Shown here: one piece after another, positions 34,304-42,088 of the stretch
How positions within the stretch are numbered: the stretch's first letter is position 1
Layout: the number at the start of each line of letters is the position of its first letter
Origin: Tissierellia bacterium
Lineage (GTDB): Bacteria; Bacillota; Clostridia; Tissierellales; Peptoniphilaceae
Assembly: GCA_030538075.1 (NCBI GenBank)
Contig: JAUNUQ010000020.1
Location: forward strand, 1 to 44,733
Reading direction: 5' to 3'
Length of the DNA: 44,733 nt
Program-made: the position numbers and the translations under genes
The notes under the pieces: model-generated
Told to the model about the DNA's origin: nothing
Databases searched by the model: none
The model's input: the letters and a program-made list of their open reading frames with translations, nothing else

Positions 34304-35620
34304 ATGGGTAAATTGAGGATCGTTCATTATATTAACCAATTCTTTGCCGGCGTCGGTGGCGAAGAGATGGCCCATGTCGAACCCGAAGTCCGCGAGGAAG
34401 TTATCGGACCTGGGCTAGCGATTCAACAAGGTTTTAAAGACGAAGGCGAAATCGTAGCTACAGTCATCTGTGGTGACTCCTACTTCGGCGAAAACATGGA
34501 AAAAGCCAAAGAGACCATCCTAGAAATGGTTAAAAAATATGAACCAGATTTATTCATTGCCGGACCCGCATTTAACGCAGGTCGATACGGTGTAGCTGCT
34601 GGTGCTATCACCGAAGCAGTTCAAAACGAACTGGGTATTCCTGCTATCACTGGGATGTATATCGAGAACCCCGGCGCTGATATGTATAAAAAAGCCGTCT
34701 ATATCGTCAGTACGAAAAACTCTGCTGCAGGTATGAGAGACGCTATGAAGAAGATGATCCCACTTGCTAAGAAATTGGTAGCTGGTGAGGAAATCGGCAA
34801 ACCAGATGCAGAAGGATACATCGAAAGAGGCATCCGTAAGAACATCTGGACAGATAAAGTTGGTGCAGAGCGTGCTGCAGACATGATGGTACTGAAGCTG
34901 AAAGGCGAAGAGTTCGTAACAGAATATCCAATGCCTTCCTTCGACCGAGTAGATGCAAACCCAGCAGTCAAAGACATCACAAAAGCGACGATCGCCATTG
35001 TATCTTCTGGTGGACCAGTACCATTTGGTAACCCAGACCGTATTGAGTCTTCTTCAGCTTCTAAGTATGGTAAATACGACATTGAAGGCGTAGATGACCT
35101 AGTAGAAGGCGAATGGGAAACAGCGCATGGTGGTTATGACCCAACTTATGCTAACCAAGACATGGACAGAGTTATTCCGGTAGACGTACTTCGTAAATAT
35201 GAAAAAGAAGGCAAAATCGGTAAACTCCACAGATATTTCTACTCTACTACAGGAAACGGTACGTCCGTTGCTAACTCCAAGGCTTTCGCAGAAGAATTCT
35301 CGAAAGAACTGGTAGCAGATGGCGTTGACGCAGTTATCCTGACCTCCACCTGAGGCACCTGTACACGTTGCGGTGCAACAATGTATAAGGAAGTAGAAAG
35401 AGCTGGACTGCCAGTCGTGCATATCTGTACAGTAACACCCATCTCCCTGACGGTTGGTGCTAACCGAATCGTACCAGCGGTAGCAATTCCTCATCCCCTT
35501 GGTGATCCTAAACTCACAGAGGCGGAGGAATACCACCTGAGAGAGAAGATTGTAGATGAGGCCCTTAAGGCGCTTCAAACGGAAGTAACGGAGCAAACCG
35601 TATTCGATTCGGTATTCTAA
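34304..35620 (+). CDS. grdB: Glycine reductase protein B, gamma subunit selenoprotein GrdB
   Basis: The Sec subunit of protein B that attacks the glycine-pyruvoyl adduct. The reading frame is continuous from 34304 to 35620 except for TGA at 35351-35353, codon 350, inside STUGTCTRCGAT; the downstream piece is in the same frame and completes a 438-residue GrdB, so the TGA encodes selenocysteine. Start is ATG after GAGAGGGGGG. KLRIVHYINQFFAGVGGEE is the typical N-terminus. A hairpin that fits a bacterial SECIS starts 9 bases after the TGA. A 281-base gap with a terminator-like hairpin and an inverted-repeat element separates it from grdC. Confidence 0.96.
35362..35385 (+). promoter_or_regulatory. 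Putative bacterial SECIS hairpin in grdB
   Basis: TACA-C-GTTGC, loop GGT, GCAAC-AA-TGTA: a 5-bp upper helix (35367-35371 with 35375-35379) on a 4-bp lower helix (35362-35365 with 35382-35385). It begins 8 bases after the Sec TGA, as expected for SelB recruitment. Confidence 0.6.
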
Positions 35621-35691
35621 AGCCCGCGGAACCAATGAGGCGACCATCAAAGAGATAACCTACTACAAGATGGTTGTAATTTACGAACATG

Positions 35692-35727
35692 CGGGTCCTA
35701 CGAAGAATTCTTCGAAGGACCCGTTTT
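35692..35727 (+). terminator. Terminator/attenuator between grdB and grdC
   Basis: CGGGTCCT (35692-35699) pairs with AGGACCCG (35716-35723), inner helix CGAAG/CTTCG around AATT, then TTTT. It stands inside an otherwise continuous operon. The 5' segment CCCGC at 35623-35627 could pair with GCGGG (35691-35695) and compete with it. Confidence 0.7.
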
Positions 35728-35738
35728 GCTTCATCAAG

Positions 35739-35876
35739 GGGGCTCAGTCAAAAGTCCCGCTGTTGTACGGGTGTCCGCTTTTTCGGACGCTAGACGGATT
35801 CAGTTGCCTATATGGCAAAACAGGGACCAAGGGGTATTACTCGACCCAGAGGATTCGTGATTTTTGAGTGAGCCCC
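35739..35876. repeat. 138-bp element with terminal inverted repeats (MITE-like or structured RNA)
   Basis: The ends GGGGCTCAGTCAAAA (35739-35753) and TTTTGAGTGAGCCCC (35862-35876) pair over 14 of 15 positions. Inside are further helices: GTCC-CTGTT (35754-35764) with AACAG-GGAC (35819-35827), a 7-bp hairpin at 35771-35790, a 5-bp hairpin at 35804-35818, and GGGT/ACCC at 35832-35847. Terminal G4-CT-n3-TCAAAA ends resemble those I recall for IS1182-like and related DDE elements, so a MITE is one reading; a folded leader RNA for grdC is the other. No target duplication is obvious (flanks TCATCAAG and GATAAAAA) and no second copy is in the window. Confidence 0.65.
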
Positions 35877-35901
35877 GATAAAAATACGGAGGTGTTGTAA
35901 A

Positions 35902-37446
35902 ATGGTTTTACCAGTTGTAAAAGGCGCGTCATATGTATTGGTGCATACGCCCGACATGATCATGAGAAATGGAACAACCCAGACCACAGAGAGAATCGTT
36001 AACCCAGAGTCTGAATACCTGAAAGAAGCTCCTAAGCATTTCAGAACCTTTGAACAAGTAGTGAATTATCTGCCAAACCAAGTCTATATTGGAAATAAAA
36101 CTCCCTACGAATTGAGAGAAGTTCCACAGCCTTGGACAGATGAAGACAAATACTTGAAGGATGCAGACCGCTTTGGAAAACGAGGCGAGATCATGGGCCA
36201 AGTGGAATTCTTGGGCATGCTGAAAATCTGTGACGTATTTGACCTAGTCCATTTGAATAAAGATTTTACGGCGAAAACCAAAGCAGAATTGGCAGCGCAT
36301 CCCGTTGTAAACGATGACCTGATCGCAAGACTGGGAGAAGGCGACGATCAAGAGATGGTCGAAAAATTCGTCGCTGACCACGCAGAAGGTCTGTATCACA
36401 ACGATGAACTCATTGGCTGTGTAAAACGTGCTCACGACGTAGACGTGAACCTGAACGCACATGTCATCTTTGAAAACCTTGTAGTAAAAGCTTCAGGTCT
36501 TCTTGCAGCACTGAACCTAGTAGCAAAAGAAGGTCTTGACCCAGCAGATGTAGAATATGTCATCGAGTGTTCTGAGGAAGCATGTGGGGACATGAACCAA
36601 AGAGGTGGTGGTAACTTTGCAAAGGCCATCGCTGAGCAAGCTGGTTTTGTCAATGCATCTGGATCCGACGTCCGTGGTTTCTGTGCGGCTCCAACCCATG
36701 CCCTGATCTCTGCAGCTTCTCTAGTTGGCGCAGGAACCTTTAAGAATGTCGTCATCGTAGCTGGTGGAGCTTCTGCTAAACTCGGTATGAACGGAAAAGA
36801 CCACGTGAAAAAAGGCCTTCCCATCATCGAAGACGTTCTAGGCGGATTTGCCGCTCTGATCAGTGAAGACGACGGCGAACATCCAATCCTGCGCACAGAT
36901 GTAGTTGGACGCCATACCGTAGGTACTGGTTCTGCACCTCAAGCAGTTATGGGCGCATTGGTTACCGACCCACTTGCTAAAGCTGGACTGACTGTATCCG
37001 ATGTTGAAAGATACTCCGTAGAGATGCAAAACCCAGATATCACCAAACCTGCAGGAGCTGGAGATGTTCCAACTGCAAACATGAAGATGATTGGCGCCCT
37101 AGGTGTCATGAAAAAGCAACTCGATAAACCAGCTATGGCAAAATTCGTCGTAGATCATGGTCTAGAGGGTTGGGCTCCAACACAAGGCCATATTCCATCC
37201 GGCGTACCTTATCTTGGATTTGCCATTGATGATATGACTACTGGTGATGTAAATCGCGCGATGATCGTCGGTAAGGGATCTCTGTTCCTAGGTAGAATGA
37301 CCAACCTGTTTGACGGTGTTTCCATTGTCATTGAGAGAAACAAGGGCGAAGGCGATGCTGCTGGAGCTGGCGTCTCCAAGGAAGAGGTCAAGAAATTAGT
37401 AGCTGAGGCACTGAAAGATTTCGCATCCAGTCTGATCGAAGGATAG
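35902..37446 (+). CDS. grdC: Glycine reductase protein C, beta subunit
   Basis: GrdC with GrdD forms protein C, which takes the Se-carboxymethyl group from GrdA and releases acetyl phosphate. The 514-residue protein is thiolase-like: AALNLVAKEGLDPADVEYVIECSEEACGD, RGFCAAPTHALISAASLVGAG and GAGDVPTANMKMIGALG are family blocks, with conserved cysteines in CSEEACGD and GFCAAP. Start: ATG after GGAGGTG. A 281-base untranslated gap precedes it, holding an attenuator-like hairpin and an inverted-repeat element, so its level may be set separately from grdEAB. grdD follows after 10 bases. Confidence 0.96.
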   Translation: MVLPVVKGASYVLVHTPDMIMRNGTTQTTERIVNPESEYLKEAPKHFRTFEQVVNYLPNQVYIGNKTPYELREVPQPWTDEDKYLKDADRFGKRGEIMGQVEFLGMLKICDVFDLVHLNKDFTAKTKAELAAHPVVNDDLIARLGEGDDQEMVEKFVADHAEGLYHNDELIGCVKRAHDVDVNLNAHVIFENLVVKASGLLAALNLVAKEGLDPADVEYVIECSEEACGDMNQRGGGNFAKAIAEQAGFVNASGSDVRGFCAAPTHALISAASLVGAGTFKNVVIVAGGASAKLGMNGKDHVKKGLPIIEDVLGGFAALISEDDGEHPILRTDVVGRHTVGTGSAPQAVMGALVTDPLAKAGLTVSDVERYSVEMQNPDITKPAGAGDVPTANMKMIGALGVMKKQLDKPAMAKFVVDHGLEGWAPTQGHIPSGVPYLGFAIDDMTTGDVNRAMIVGKGSLFLGRMTNLFDGVSIVIERNKGEGDAAGAGVSKEEVKKLVAEALKDFASSLIEG

Positions 37447-37456
37447 GGGTGAAGAG

Positions 37457-38626
37457 ATGACTGATGTTAAAAAAATGATTGGCCAAGTCTTCGAGGAGAT
37501 TGCTTCCGGTCTTGAGACCGGTGCCTTCGGAGCCAAGGCCACCGTCGCCGTAACGACGCTGGGCAGTGAGCATGGCGTTGAGAACGTCGTCAGAGGTGCC
37601 GAACTGGCCGCTAAGAGAGATCCAGGCTTAGAAGTAGTATTGATTGGACCAAAAGTCGAATCCAATTTAAAACAATATGTCGTTGAAACCGACGACGAAG
37701 GCTATAAAGTGATGGAAAAACTGCTGGATTCTGGAGAAGTTGGAGCATGTGTGACCATGCACTACAGCTTCCCAATCGGCGTTTCCACCGTTGGCCGTGT
37801 AGTAACTCCCGCCGTTGCAAAGGAAATGATCATCGCAACGACCACTGGTACCTCCTCCGCACATCGCGTTGAAGGTATGGTAAAGAATGGGATCTATGGA
37901 ATCATCGCAGCAAAAGCCATCGGCATCGAAAACCCAACCGTGGGTATTCTGAACCTAGACGGCGCAGTACAAGTTGAGAGAGCTTTCAAGAAACTTGCAG
38001 AAGGCGGCTACGAAATCAACTTTGCACAGTCCAACCGTGCAGACGGCGGCGTTCTGATGAGAGGAAATGACCTCTTACAGGGTGTTCCAGACGTCATGGT
38101 CAACGACACCTTGACAGGAAACCTACTGATGAAGATCTTCTCCTCCTATACCACAGGTGGTGGATTTGAAGCTACCGGCTATGGCTATGGCCCAGGTATC
38201 GGTGAAGACTATGACCGTACCGTTCTGATCATCTCCAGAGCTTCTGGATATCCCGTCATTGCAAGTGCTCTCCAATATGCAGGGGATCTGGTTCGTGGAG
38301 ACGTCAAGAAGGTTGCGAAAGAAGAATTTGCTAAGGCTAACAAAGCTGGCTTAAAGGAAATTTTGGCGAATATCACCGCTGCAGATAAGAAAGCACCTGC
38401 AGAGGACGAAGAAGAAGTAGTCGCTCCTCCAAAGGAAATCTGCGACGAAGAGATCTCCGGTATCGACATCCTCGAATTGGAAGATGCCGTCAGAGCTCTT
38501 TGGAAGCAAGGCATCTACGCAGAGAGTGGTATGGGCTGTACAGGTCCAGTTGTCATGATCAACAAAGAGAGACATCCCTTTGTCCATGACATCCTAGTCA
38601 AAGAAGGCTATATTACTGAAGATTAA
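37457..38626 (+). CDS. grdD: Glycine reductase protein C, alpha subunit (acetyl phosphate forming)
   Basis: A 389-residue PlsX-like subunit that releases acetyl phosphate from the acetyl-enzyme of protein C. Two cysteines expected in GrdD are present: Cys98 in GACVTMHYSF and Cys361 in GMGCTGPVVM. Other blocks are GAFGAKATVAVTTLGSEHG and TTTGTSSAHRVEGMVKNGIYG. A flexible acidic linker (APAEDEEEVVAPP, about residues 315-328) joins the core to the C-terminal part. Start ATG follows GGGGTGAAGAG. Last gene of the operon, closed by a strong terminator; GrdX is not visible. Confidence 0.96.
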   Translation: MTDVKKMIGQVFEEIASGLETGAFGAKATVAVTTLGSEHGVENVVRGAELAAKRDPGLEVVLIGPKVESNLKQYVVETDDEGYKVMEKLLDSGEVGACVTMHYSFPIGVSTVGRVVTPAVAKEMIIATTTGTSSAHRVEGMVKNGIYGIIAAKAIGIENPTVGILNLDGAVQVERAFKKLAEGGYEINFAQSNRADGGVLMRGNDLLQGVPDVMVNDTLTGNLLMKIFSSYTTGGGFEATGYGYGPGIGEDYDRTVLIISRASGYPVIASALQYAGDLVRGDVKKVAKEEFAKANKAGLKEILANITAADKKAPAEDEEEVVAPPKEICDEEISGIDILELEDAVRALWKQGIYAESGMGCTGPVVMINKERHPFVHDILVKEGYITED

Positions 38627-38637
38627 TAGATAGACAC

Positions 38638-38677
38638 AAAAAAGTCTAAGGACTCCATAGGGGCCCTTAGACTTTTT
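38638..38677. terminator. Bidirectional rho-independent terminator of the grd operon
   Basis: AAAAAGTCTAAGG pairs with CCTTAGACTTTTT (38639-38651 with 38665-38677). A run and T run on both sides serve grdD and the convergent microprotein gene. Confidence 0.9.
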
Positions 38678-38678
38678 A

Positions 38679-38798
38679 TTATGATGACTTTAAATATTTT
38701 AAACAAGCCGCTATTACGAGTAATACCGCAACAAAGGACAATATCCAAAATGCAAAACTAAACACAATCGGTATCATCGTCAAAACACTCATTTCCAT
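38679..38798 (-). CDS. 39-residue single-pass membrane microprotein
   Basis: A short ORF on the minus strand: ATG 6 bases after AAAGGAG, 39 codons, TAA directly before the shared terminator. The peptide opens MEMSVLTMIPIVFSFAFW, continues as one hydrophobic helix (ILSFVAVLLVIAACL) and ends KYLKSS, positive-inside. A good ribosome binding site, one clear membrane helix and a fitting terminator support a real gene. I do not recognise the family; the layout is like small subunits or regulators of membrane transporters, but no transporter is adjacent. Confidence 0.7.
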   Translation of the reverse strand: MEMSVLTMIPIVFSFAFWILSFVAVLLVIAACLKYLKSS

Positions 38799-38966
38799 AG
38801 ACAGCTCCTTTCATTAAGTATACATCACAGTTTATCATAGCTATATATTAATATACCCAGTAATTGAAACATCAATCTTACACAATACAACAGATCTTTC
38901 ACCTCCAAGCGTTGGACACTACTCCCTATTTCTAGTATAATTGTAGAAGAAAAAGGGGGAATGACT

Positions 38967-39527
38967 ATGTTACCATCGAGAGATGAAGCCTTTGCATTAC
39001 TCAATGAATATAACGAAGATCCATATCATATACAACATGCCTTGGCAGTAGAGGGGGTCATGAAGCATTTTGCAGAGCTATTGGACCAGGGAGATACGGA
39101 TAAATGGGGACTGGTTGGCCTGCTCCATGACCTGGATTACGGAAAATACCCTGATCAGCACTGCATCAAGGTCGTGGAGATACTCGAGGAGCGGGGTTAT
39201 CCGAAAGACTTTATCAACTCCATCACCTCACACGCCTGCCGAGATGACAGCTGCTATCCGCCAACGCTATTGATGGAGAAGGTCCTGTATACCATCGATG
39301 AACTCTGCGGTCTAGTCCACGCTGCCGCCCTGATGCGCCCTTCAAAGAGCGTCATGGATATGGAAGTAAAATCCGTAAAGAAAAAATTCAAGTCCAAGGG
39401 TTTTGCCGTGGGAGTGTCCCGAGAGATCATCCAAGAGGGGATGGACCGATTGGGTTGGGATTTAGATTATACCATCGAGCACACCTTAAAGGGCATGCAG
39501 GACGTCCACGAAGCCATTGGCTTATAA
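38967..39527 (+). CDS. HD-domain phosphohydrolase
   Basis: A 186-residue cytosolic protein with a single HD domain: H in HIQHALAVEGVMKHF, the HD pair in LLHDLDYGKYPDQH, and a later conserved His in SITSHA plus IDELCGLVHAAALMRP. These place it among metal-dependent HDIG-type phosphohydrolases that cut nucleotide or other phosphomonoesters; the substrate is unknown. AAGGGGGA lies too close to the first in-frame ATG, so the second ATG two codons later (6-base spacing) was chosen. The lipoprotein gene follows after 11 bases and is probably co-transcribed. Confidence 0.9.
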   Translation: MLPSRDEAFALLNEYNEDPYHIQHALAVEGVMKHFAELLDQGDTDKWGLVGLLHDLDYGKYPDQHCIKVVEILEERGYPKDFINSITSHACRDDSCYPPTLLMEKVLYTIDELCGLVHAAALMRPSKSVMDMEVKSVKKKFKSKGFAVGVSREIIQEGMDRLGWDLDYTIEHTLKGMQDVHEAIGL

Positions 39528-39538
39528 TGGGGGAAGAT

Positions 39539-40312
39539 ATGAAGAGGAGAGGCTATTTAATCGCTCTTTTGTCCATCTTACTACTTACTTTGGTCAGCTG
39601 TTCATCCAATTCAAATAGCGATGTGACCTTGCCAACCTCCAGCGGTAGTAAAGAAAATGCCTTTACAGAAAAGTCCAATCAAGAAACAACAGAGAAGAAT
39701 ACCGTAAAAGTACCGGAAAAGAAAGAGTCTGCAACCACCTATGTACCGCCAGTGGAAAAGGAGATGCCCACTCAAGAGGAGACCGAACCGCCCGCTCCAT
39801 TGACCACTGTACAAGTGGAGGTCGAGCCGAAGGAGCCCGCCGTCCCCGCTGAACAGCCGGTGACTGGGAGGGAAGACTTTGTAAAAGAAGCCCGTTTCGT
39901 CACCACAGAGAATTACCATGGTTCAACGCATCTAGTGGATGTCATGAACTACGGATATACAGAGGTGTCTGAAGCTCAGCGTCAAAATTACAATATCAAC
40001 TCAATGGTCATTGATGAGGGAGGGGAGACCCTGCTCTTTATTCCGCATGAATACGGTGGCAATTTCAAAGTGCAGCGGATCGAATACGACCCCGAAGCCA
40101 AGGGTTTCTACCTGCGAGACATCCTATTTACCATGGAACTCATCCAAGACGATGCCATCTCATTGAAGATGTATATCCCAGAAACCGCACCAAGCGTCTT
40201 GATCACCTATGAAAAAGAAGGAGAATTTATCGCCCAAACCATCCCCACCTATGATGGTCAAAACGGCGGGATTCACTTAGATAAAGGCTTTAGTGTAAAA
40301 ACGACAGAATAG
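39539..40312 (+). CDS. Predicted lipoprotein of unknown function
   Basis: A 257-residue exported lipoprotein. Basic MKRRG, hydrophobic stretch, and lipobox LVSC (Cys about 21). Residues 22-115 are a low-complexity linker rich in Ser, Thr, Glu, Pro and Lys (VPPVEKEMPTQEETEPPAP), as used to span the wall. Residues 120-257 are a compact beta-rich domain with ATTENYHGSTHLVDVMNYGY and FIPHEYGGNF that I do not recognise. Start: ATG after GGGGGAAG; the much longer upstream frame overlaps the HD gene and was rejected. Terminator follows. Confidence 0.83.
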   Translation: MKRRGYLIALLSILLLTLVSCSSNSNSDVTLPTSSGSKENAFTEKSNQETTEKNTVKVPEKKESATTYVPPVEKEMPTQEETEPPAPLTTVQVEVEPKEPAVPAEQPVTGREDFVKEARFVTTENYHGSTHLVDVMNYGYTEVSEAQRQNYNINSMVIDEGGETLLFIPHEYGGNFKVQRIEYDPEAKGFYLRDILFTMELIQDDAISLKMYIPETAPSVLITYEKEGEFIAQTIPTYDGQNGGIHLDKGFSVKTTE

Positions 40313-40320
40313 TATATAAG

Positions 40321-40347
40321 AGATCCCTCTAGAGGGGTCTTTTTTAT
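40321..40347 (+). terminator. Rho-independent terminator
   Basis: AGATCCCTCT/AGAGGGGTCT (40321-40330 with 40331-40340; one G-U pair, apical bases unpaired), followed by five T. Confidence 0.75.
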
Positions 40348-40381
40348 TGGAAAGGACGGACTGTAAATAGGAAGGGAGATA

Positions 40382-40409
40382 TTGACATACAACAATTACA
40401 TGTTATACT
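40382..40409 (+). promoter_or_regulatory. Strong promoter of the GntR/ABC operon
   Basis: TTGACA (40382-40387), 16 bases, TATACT (40404-40409) with TGT in front: consensus -35 and extended -10. Confidence 0.75.
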
Positions 40410-40421
40410 ATAACTATAACA
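40401..40421 (+). promoter_or_regulatory. Palindromic operator, likely for the GntR regulator
   Basis: TGTTATA (40401-40407), 7 bases, TATAACA (40415-40421): a perfect 7-bp inverted repeat over the -10 and transcription start. The symmetric site at the promoter of a YtrA-type gene suggests autorepression. Confidence 0.6.
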
Positions 40422-40445
40422 GATATAAATGAAAGGGGGATACTC

Positions 40446-40823
40446 ATGTTAATACAGATTGATTTTTCATCGGAAGTGCCAATCTATGAACAATTGGTGC
40501 GGCAAATCGTCATTGGGATTTCCAGAGGAGAGCTTATGCCCGGGGAGCTGCTCCCGTCTGTTCGCCAATTGGGAGAAGACTTGGGCATCAATTTACACAC
40601 CGTCAACAAGGCCTATAATCGGCTTAAGACTCTAGGCTATGTCCAAGTGGACCGCAGATCTGGCTCCACGATCGCTGATTCCTTTCCGCCTCTGGACATT
40701 CAAACAGAAGAACAGCTCAAAGCGGAGATCGAATACATCCTTGCAGATTGGCATAACCGTGGCAAGTCACATGATGAGCTGATCGCCTTAATGAAAGAAA
40801 TCGAAGAGAGGAGGACCCCATGA
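40446..40823 (+). CDS. GntR-family (YtrA subfamily) transcription regulator
   Basis: A 125-residue repressor-type protein. The winged HTH is residues about 8-75: PIYEQLVRQIVIGISRGELMPGELLPSVRQLGEDLGINLHTVNKAYNRL is the full GntR signature and VQVDRRSGSTI the wing. The short C-terminus (about 45 residues) is the dimerisation helix of the YtrA type, which has no large ligand domain. YtrA-type genes head operons for ABC exporters that respond to cell-wall antibiotics in Bacillus; the same layout follows here. Start ATG after AAAGGGGG; its 3' end overlaps the next gene by 4 bases (ATGA). Confidence 0.94.
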   Translation: MLIQIDFSSEVPIYEQLVRQIVIGISRGELMPGELLPSVRQLGEDLGINLHTVNKAYNRLKTLGYVQVDRRSGSTIADSFPPLDIQTEEQLKAEIEYILADWHNRGKSHDELIALMKEIEERRTP

Positions 40824-41941
40824 ACGAACGAACCTTGCTATTTGTAATCCATATCATCTGCGTTGGAATCGTAGCATTCACTCAGTTGCTTCTTCCCAAC
40901 TTTACTCGGAAGAACCTAGTTCTGGGTGTCGCCATACCCGAAGAAGCGCTAGAAGATTTCAAACTGAAAAGACTGGTTAGAGAATTCCGCTTAGTGACGA
41001 TCCTGGTCACTTTGGTTACCATCATCCTCTCCTTTGGGATGGCTTATCTTTGGAATAGTTCCGTACGATTACTCATCCTGTGGATGGTCTTTGGCAGCTT
41101 TATACTCTTTCTACCCGTGATCTACTATAATCGAAAAATTCGGGAATGGAAAGCAGCATCCGGATATCAGATCCAGGTCAAAAAGAGAGTTGCCGATCTC
41201 AGTCTTTCCAAGCAAAAACTGACCTATTCCGGCGTCAATCTATGGCTCTATTTGATTCCCCTTGCCATCGTCGCCATCGGAAGCATCTATATCCTGATCA
41301 ACTATGATAAAATTCCAGATCAAATTCCCATGCATTATGGCGCATCTGGCGAAGTGGATCGGTACAGTCAAAAGAGCTTATTCGTCGCACTCTATCCGAC
41401 TCTGGTCAATCTCTTCTTAATCGGAGTAATCTTCGTATCCAATCTCTTTTTCTTAAAGGCAAAGCAGAGGGTGGCGATTACCGACTCCGAAGACTCTCTG
41501 CGAAGGCTATTAATCGCCCGAAAGATCTGGACCTATTCTTTTGTGGCCACAACAACCTTGACAGTCCTGATGATGCAGGGATTATCTTTGACCATGGTAT
41601 ACAATATTACCAATATTAACCCCTATATGAATTGGTTCTGGGTCATCATCGTCCTAATCGTAGTCGTCCAGATCCTAGTAGGATTGAAGGTTGGTAACAC
41701 CGGTGAAAAGCTCCCGCGTCAACATGGGGAAACACTGGAACTGTTCGAAGACGACGACAAATACTGGATTTTCGGTGGTTCCATCTACTATAACCCTGAC
41801 GATCCCGCTGTGATGGTCCCCAAAAGAGTTGGACTCGGCTCCACGATAAACTTGGGAACGACCGTTGGAAAGATCGTAATGCTTGGGCTCCTCCTGATCA
41901 TCATCCTATCAATAGTGCCCCTGTTTTTTATCCCGATGTAA
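40820..41941 (+). CDS. DUF1648/DUF5808 membrane protein (SdpI-related)
   Basis: A 373-residue protein with about seven membrane helices. The central DUF1648 block YDKIPDQIPMHYGASGEVDRYSQKS is the conserved loop found in SdpI, the immunity protein against the Bacillus SdpC toxin. The C-terminal loop DDKYWIFGGSIYYNPDDPAVMVPKRVGLGSTINLG matches DUF5808. Function in this organism is unknown; sensing of or immunity to membrane-active peptides is a reasonable inference. The start overlaps the end of the GntR gene (ATGA). Confidence 0.9.
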   Translation: MNERTLLFVIHIICVGIVAFTQLLLPNFTRKNLVLGVAIPEEALEDFKLKRLVREFRLVTILVTLVTIILSFGMAYLWNSSVRLLILWMVFGSFILFLPVIYYNRKIREWKAASGYQIQVKKRVADLSLSKQKLTYSGVNLWLYLIPLAIVAIGSIYILINYDKIPDQIPMHYGASGEVDRYSQKSLFVALYPTLVNLFLIGVIFVSNLFFLKAKQRVAITDSEDSLRRLLIARKIWTYSFVATTTLTVLMMQGLSLTMVYNITNINPYMNWFWVIIVLIVVVQILVGLKVGNTGEKLPRQHGETLELFEDDDKYWIFGGSIYYNPDDPAVMVPKRVGLGSTINLGTTVGKIVMLGLLLIIILSIVPLFFIPM

Positions 41942-41969
41942 GAGAAGGAAATACTTGAACGAGATGCTT

Positions 41970-42050
41970 GGATTGACAGAGGGATTCAAGGGGCAAGACC
42001 CAATATCCCTTTGTCAATCCAGATTCTGGAAAAACATCGTCCAGAACTGG
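41970..42050 (+). repeat. Intra-operon hairpin and two small palindromes
   Basis: GGATTGACAGAGGGA (41970-41984) pairs over 15 positions with TCCCTTTGTCAATCC (42006-42020), with one G-U. No T run follows, so it is not a usual terminator. The palindromes TCCAGATTCTGGA (42018-42030) and CCAGAACTGG (42041-42050) follow directly. Confidence 0.7.
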
Positions 42051-42088
42051 ATATGTGAACCATTTTCATCACAAATTGGAGGCTTAAG

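Noticed and set aside
34304..35620. grdB read as two separate ORFs split at 35351
   Set aside because: Both parts are in one frame and together give a full-length GrdB with Sec at the expected place.
35099..35650. Long minus-strand ORF opposite grdB
   Set aside because: Lies wholly over a conserved gene, lacks a ribosome binding site and encodes a cysteine-rich, low-plausibility peptide: a codon-bias shadow. The same holds for minus-strand ORFs over grdC, grdD and thrS.
35670..35867. A 65-codon ORF in the grdB-grdC gap
   Set aside because: No ribosome binding site, runs through the terminator stem and the inverted-repeat element, and its peptide has no coherent features.
36432..36896. 154-codon minus-strand ORF opposite grdC
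   Set aside because: Shadow of the grdC coding frame; no start signal or family resemblance.
41970..42020. Hairpin as a rho-independent terminator
   Set aside because: The stem is strong but no T run follows on either side.
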